DNA from: an uncultured Selenomonadales bacterium
Lineage (GTDB): Bacteria; Bacillota; Negativicutes; Selenomonadales; Selenomonadaceae
NCBI GenBank assembly: GCA_946543495.1
Contig: CAMNLS010000072.1
Span: 1 to 6,525 of the forward strand
DNA: 6,525 nucleotides
Direction of reading: 5' to 3'
A program made the translations under genes and the position numbers. Shown here one piece after another: positions 5,511-6,525 of the stretch. Position 1 is the first letter of the stretch; each line of letters starts with the position of its first letter. The notes under the pieces were generated by a model, which saw only the letters and a list, made by a program, of their open reading frames with translations, was not told the origin of the DNA and searched no databases.

Positions 5511-6525
5511 AAACGAATCTGCACACGTGGTCAACGGCAATATCCGAGAAGCCGTAAGCCTCCGCCTTAGTTAGTCGCCCGTTGCACACGTCGTGAATTC
5601 TCTTTAGTAATAAATCGCCCGCGCCGTCAATCGTCAAGTCGCCCGTGATGATGTCGCTCAAGTCCACGTCGATATTGTCTTCCATCCAAGAATAAGTCTG
5701 CGCATTGGCAGTGACTTTGAGTACAGGAACAATCGCGTTGCCGGTGGGCGTGCCGCGCCCCGTCGTGAAGATTATCGCGTTGCAACCCGCCGCTACCATC
5801 GAAGTCACTGACGATATATCATAACCTGCCGTGTCCATGACGATTGCCCCGCGCTTAGTCGGTCGCTCCGCCTGATTCAAGACCTCGACAATCGGACGCG
5901 TGCCGCCCTTGCGTATGCAACCTAAACTTTTTTCGTCAATGGTCGACAAGCCGCCGAATTTATTTCCGGGCGTCGGCTGCCCTGCTCGACAATCTTGCCC
6001 CGCCGCTTTAAGGTGTGCTTCATAGTCCGCGCAGATTTTTATAATCTGGTTATGAAGTTCGGGAGTAGCCGCACGCCTAGCCAAGACGTGTTCGCCGCCA
6101 ATCCATTCGATTGACTCGCTCATAAGTGTCGACGCGCCCAAGTCAACAAGCTTGTCACTGAGCTTGCCAACCGCAGGATTGGACGCAATGCCCGATGTAG
6201 CGTCGGAGCCACCGCACTCAATGCCGAGCAACAGTTCCGATATATCGCAAAGGTCTTTCTGTTGAAGAGCCGCTTCTGCCGCCAAGTCACGCGCCGCCCG
6301 AACCGCCTTTTCAATCGTCTTGAGCGTGCCGCCCTCCTCTTGAATTCCGAACGACACAACGGGCTTGCTTGTCATAGCTTTAATCTTGTCGCGTAGCTTA
6401 GCATGCGGGACGGTCTCGCAACCCAACCCGATTATCACCACGCCGAAGACATTAGGATTGCACGCAAAGCCCGTTAAGACTTTTTGTGACAGCGCAGTAT
6501 TCGCCGCCACGTCTGAACAGCCCGT
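5509..6525 (-). CDS. UxaA-family (altronate/galactarate dehydratase-like) large subunit or C-terminal domain, 5' truncated
   Basis: The frame is open through the window edge, so 338 residues are visible and the N-terminus is missing; the GTG at 6510 is internal. The first residues, TGCSDVAANT, fit the HTxGC-type opening of the family's catalytic domain. Further conserved blocks, numbered from the visible start, are ACNPNV (21-26), GLGCE (33-37), ECGGSDATSGIASNPAVG (103-120), PGNKFGGLSTIDEKSLGC (186-203), MDTAGYD (230-236) and FTTGRGTPTGN (253-263). Members remove water from sugar acids such as altronate or galactarate, or sulfite from sulfolactate (SuyB), usually with iron. The N-terminal SAF domain may be fused upstream or encoded separately; this cannot be seen. 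It ends with TAG 12 bases before the SDR gene, so both are probably co-expressed. The substrate is not determinable from this sequence. Confidence 0.87.
   Translation of the reverse strand, partial: TGCSDVAANTALSQKVLTGFACNPNVFGVVIIGLGCETVPHAKLRDKIKAMTSKPVVSFGIQEEGGTLKTIEKAVRAARDLAAEAALQQKDLCDISELLLGIECGGSDATSGIASNPAVGKLSDKLVDLGASTLMSESIEWIGGEHVLARRAATPELHNQIIKICADYEAHLKAAGQDCRAGQPTPGNKFGGLSTIDEKSLGCIRKGGTRPIVEVLNQAERPTKRGAIVMDTAGYDISSVTSMVAAGCNAIIFTTGRGTPTGNAIVPVLKVTANAQTYSWMEDNIDVDLSDIITGDLTIDGAGDLLLKRIHDVCNGRLTKAEAYGFSDIAVDHVCRFV

Noticed and set aside
6508..6510. GTG as the start of the UxaA-like gene
   Set aside because: The frame stays open to the window edge and the preceding codons TGCSD fit the conserved family motif, so the gene is truncated rather than starting here.
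1..6525. Novel defence system, mobile element, CRISPR array or riboswitch
   Set aside because: Coding density is near complete with recognisable housekeeping families; no direct repeats, transposase, integrase or long structured leader was seen, and the only intergenic gap is 60 bases with a terminator.

Overview
The window looks like ordinary bacterial chromosome from a low-to-mid GC Firmicute. A clostridial or Negativicutes-like anaerobe is the best guess. This rests on the four-domain ribosomal protein S1 directly behind an ispH-like tail, the OGG1-type 8-oxoguanine glycosylase of the kind known from Clostridium, and the compact aroC-aroK-aroB cluster. The taxonomic call is inference from family resemblance, not from a marker search. 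Every gene appears intact except the two cut by the window edges. I see no mobile element, tRNA, rRNA or CRISPR array.

Layout. Positions 1-1196 (+ strand) hold the last 15 codons of a gene that resembles the C-terminus of IspH (isoprenoid biosynthesis), overlapping by 16 bases the GTG start of rpsA (ribosomal protein S1, four S1 domains). Positions 1197-1256 are the only real intergenic gap. It contains a stem-loop suited to terminating the two converging transcripts. From 1257 to the right edge everything lies on the - strand and reads leftwards as one tight block: a UxaA-family sugar-acid dehydratase-like protein (5' end outside the window), a short-chain dehydrogenase/reductase (SDR), aroC, aroK, aroB and an 8-oxoguanine DNA glycosylase. 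Gaps are 12 bases, 12 bases, a 4-base overlap, 4 bases and an 11-base overlap, so a single operon with translational coupling is likely. Its promoter must lie outside the window or inside a gene; I could not identify one.

How the genes relate. AroB, AroK and AroC catalyse steps 2, 5 and 7 of the shikimate pathway to chorismate. The two upstream genes look like carbohydrate-acid or hydroxyacid catabolism (a dehydratase and an NAD(P)-dependent oxidoreductase), and the downstream gene is base-excision DNA repair. These three themes have no obvious biochemical link, so co-transcription may only reflect genome packing. I found no evidence of a novel system. The points most worth a second look are the ispH/rpsA overlap, the SDR plus UxaA pair fused into an aro operon, and altered residues in the glycosylase, the SDR and AroC.
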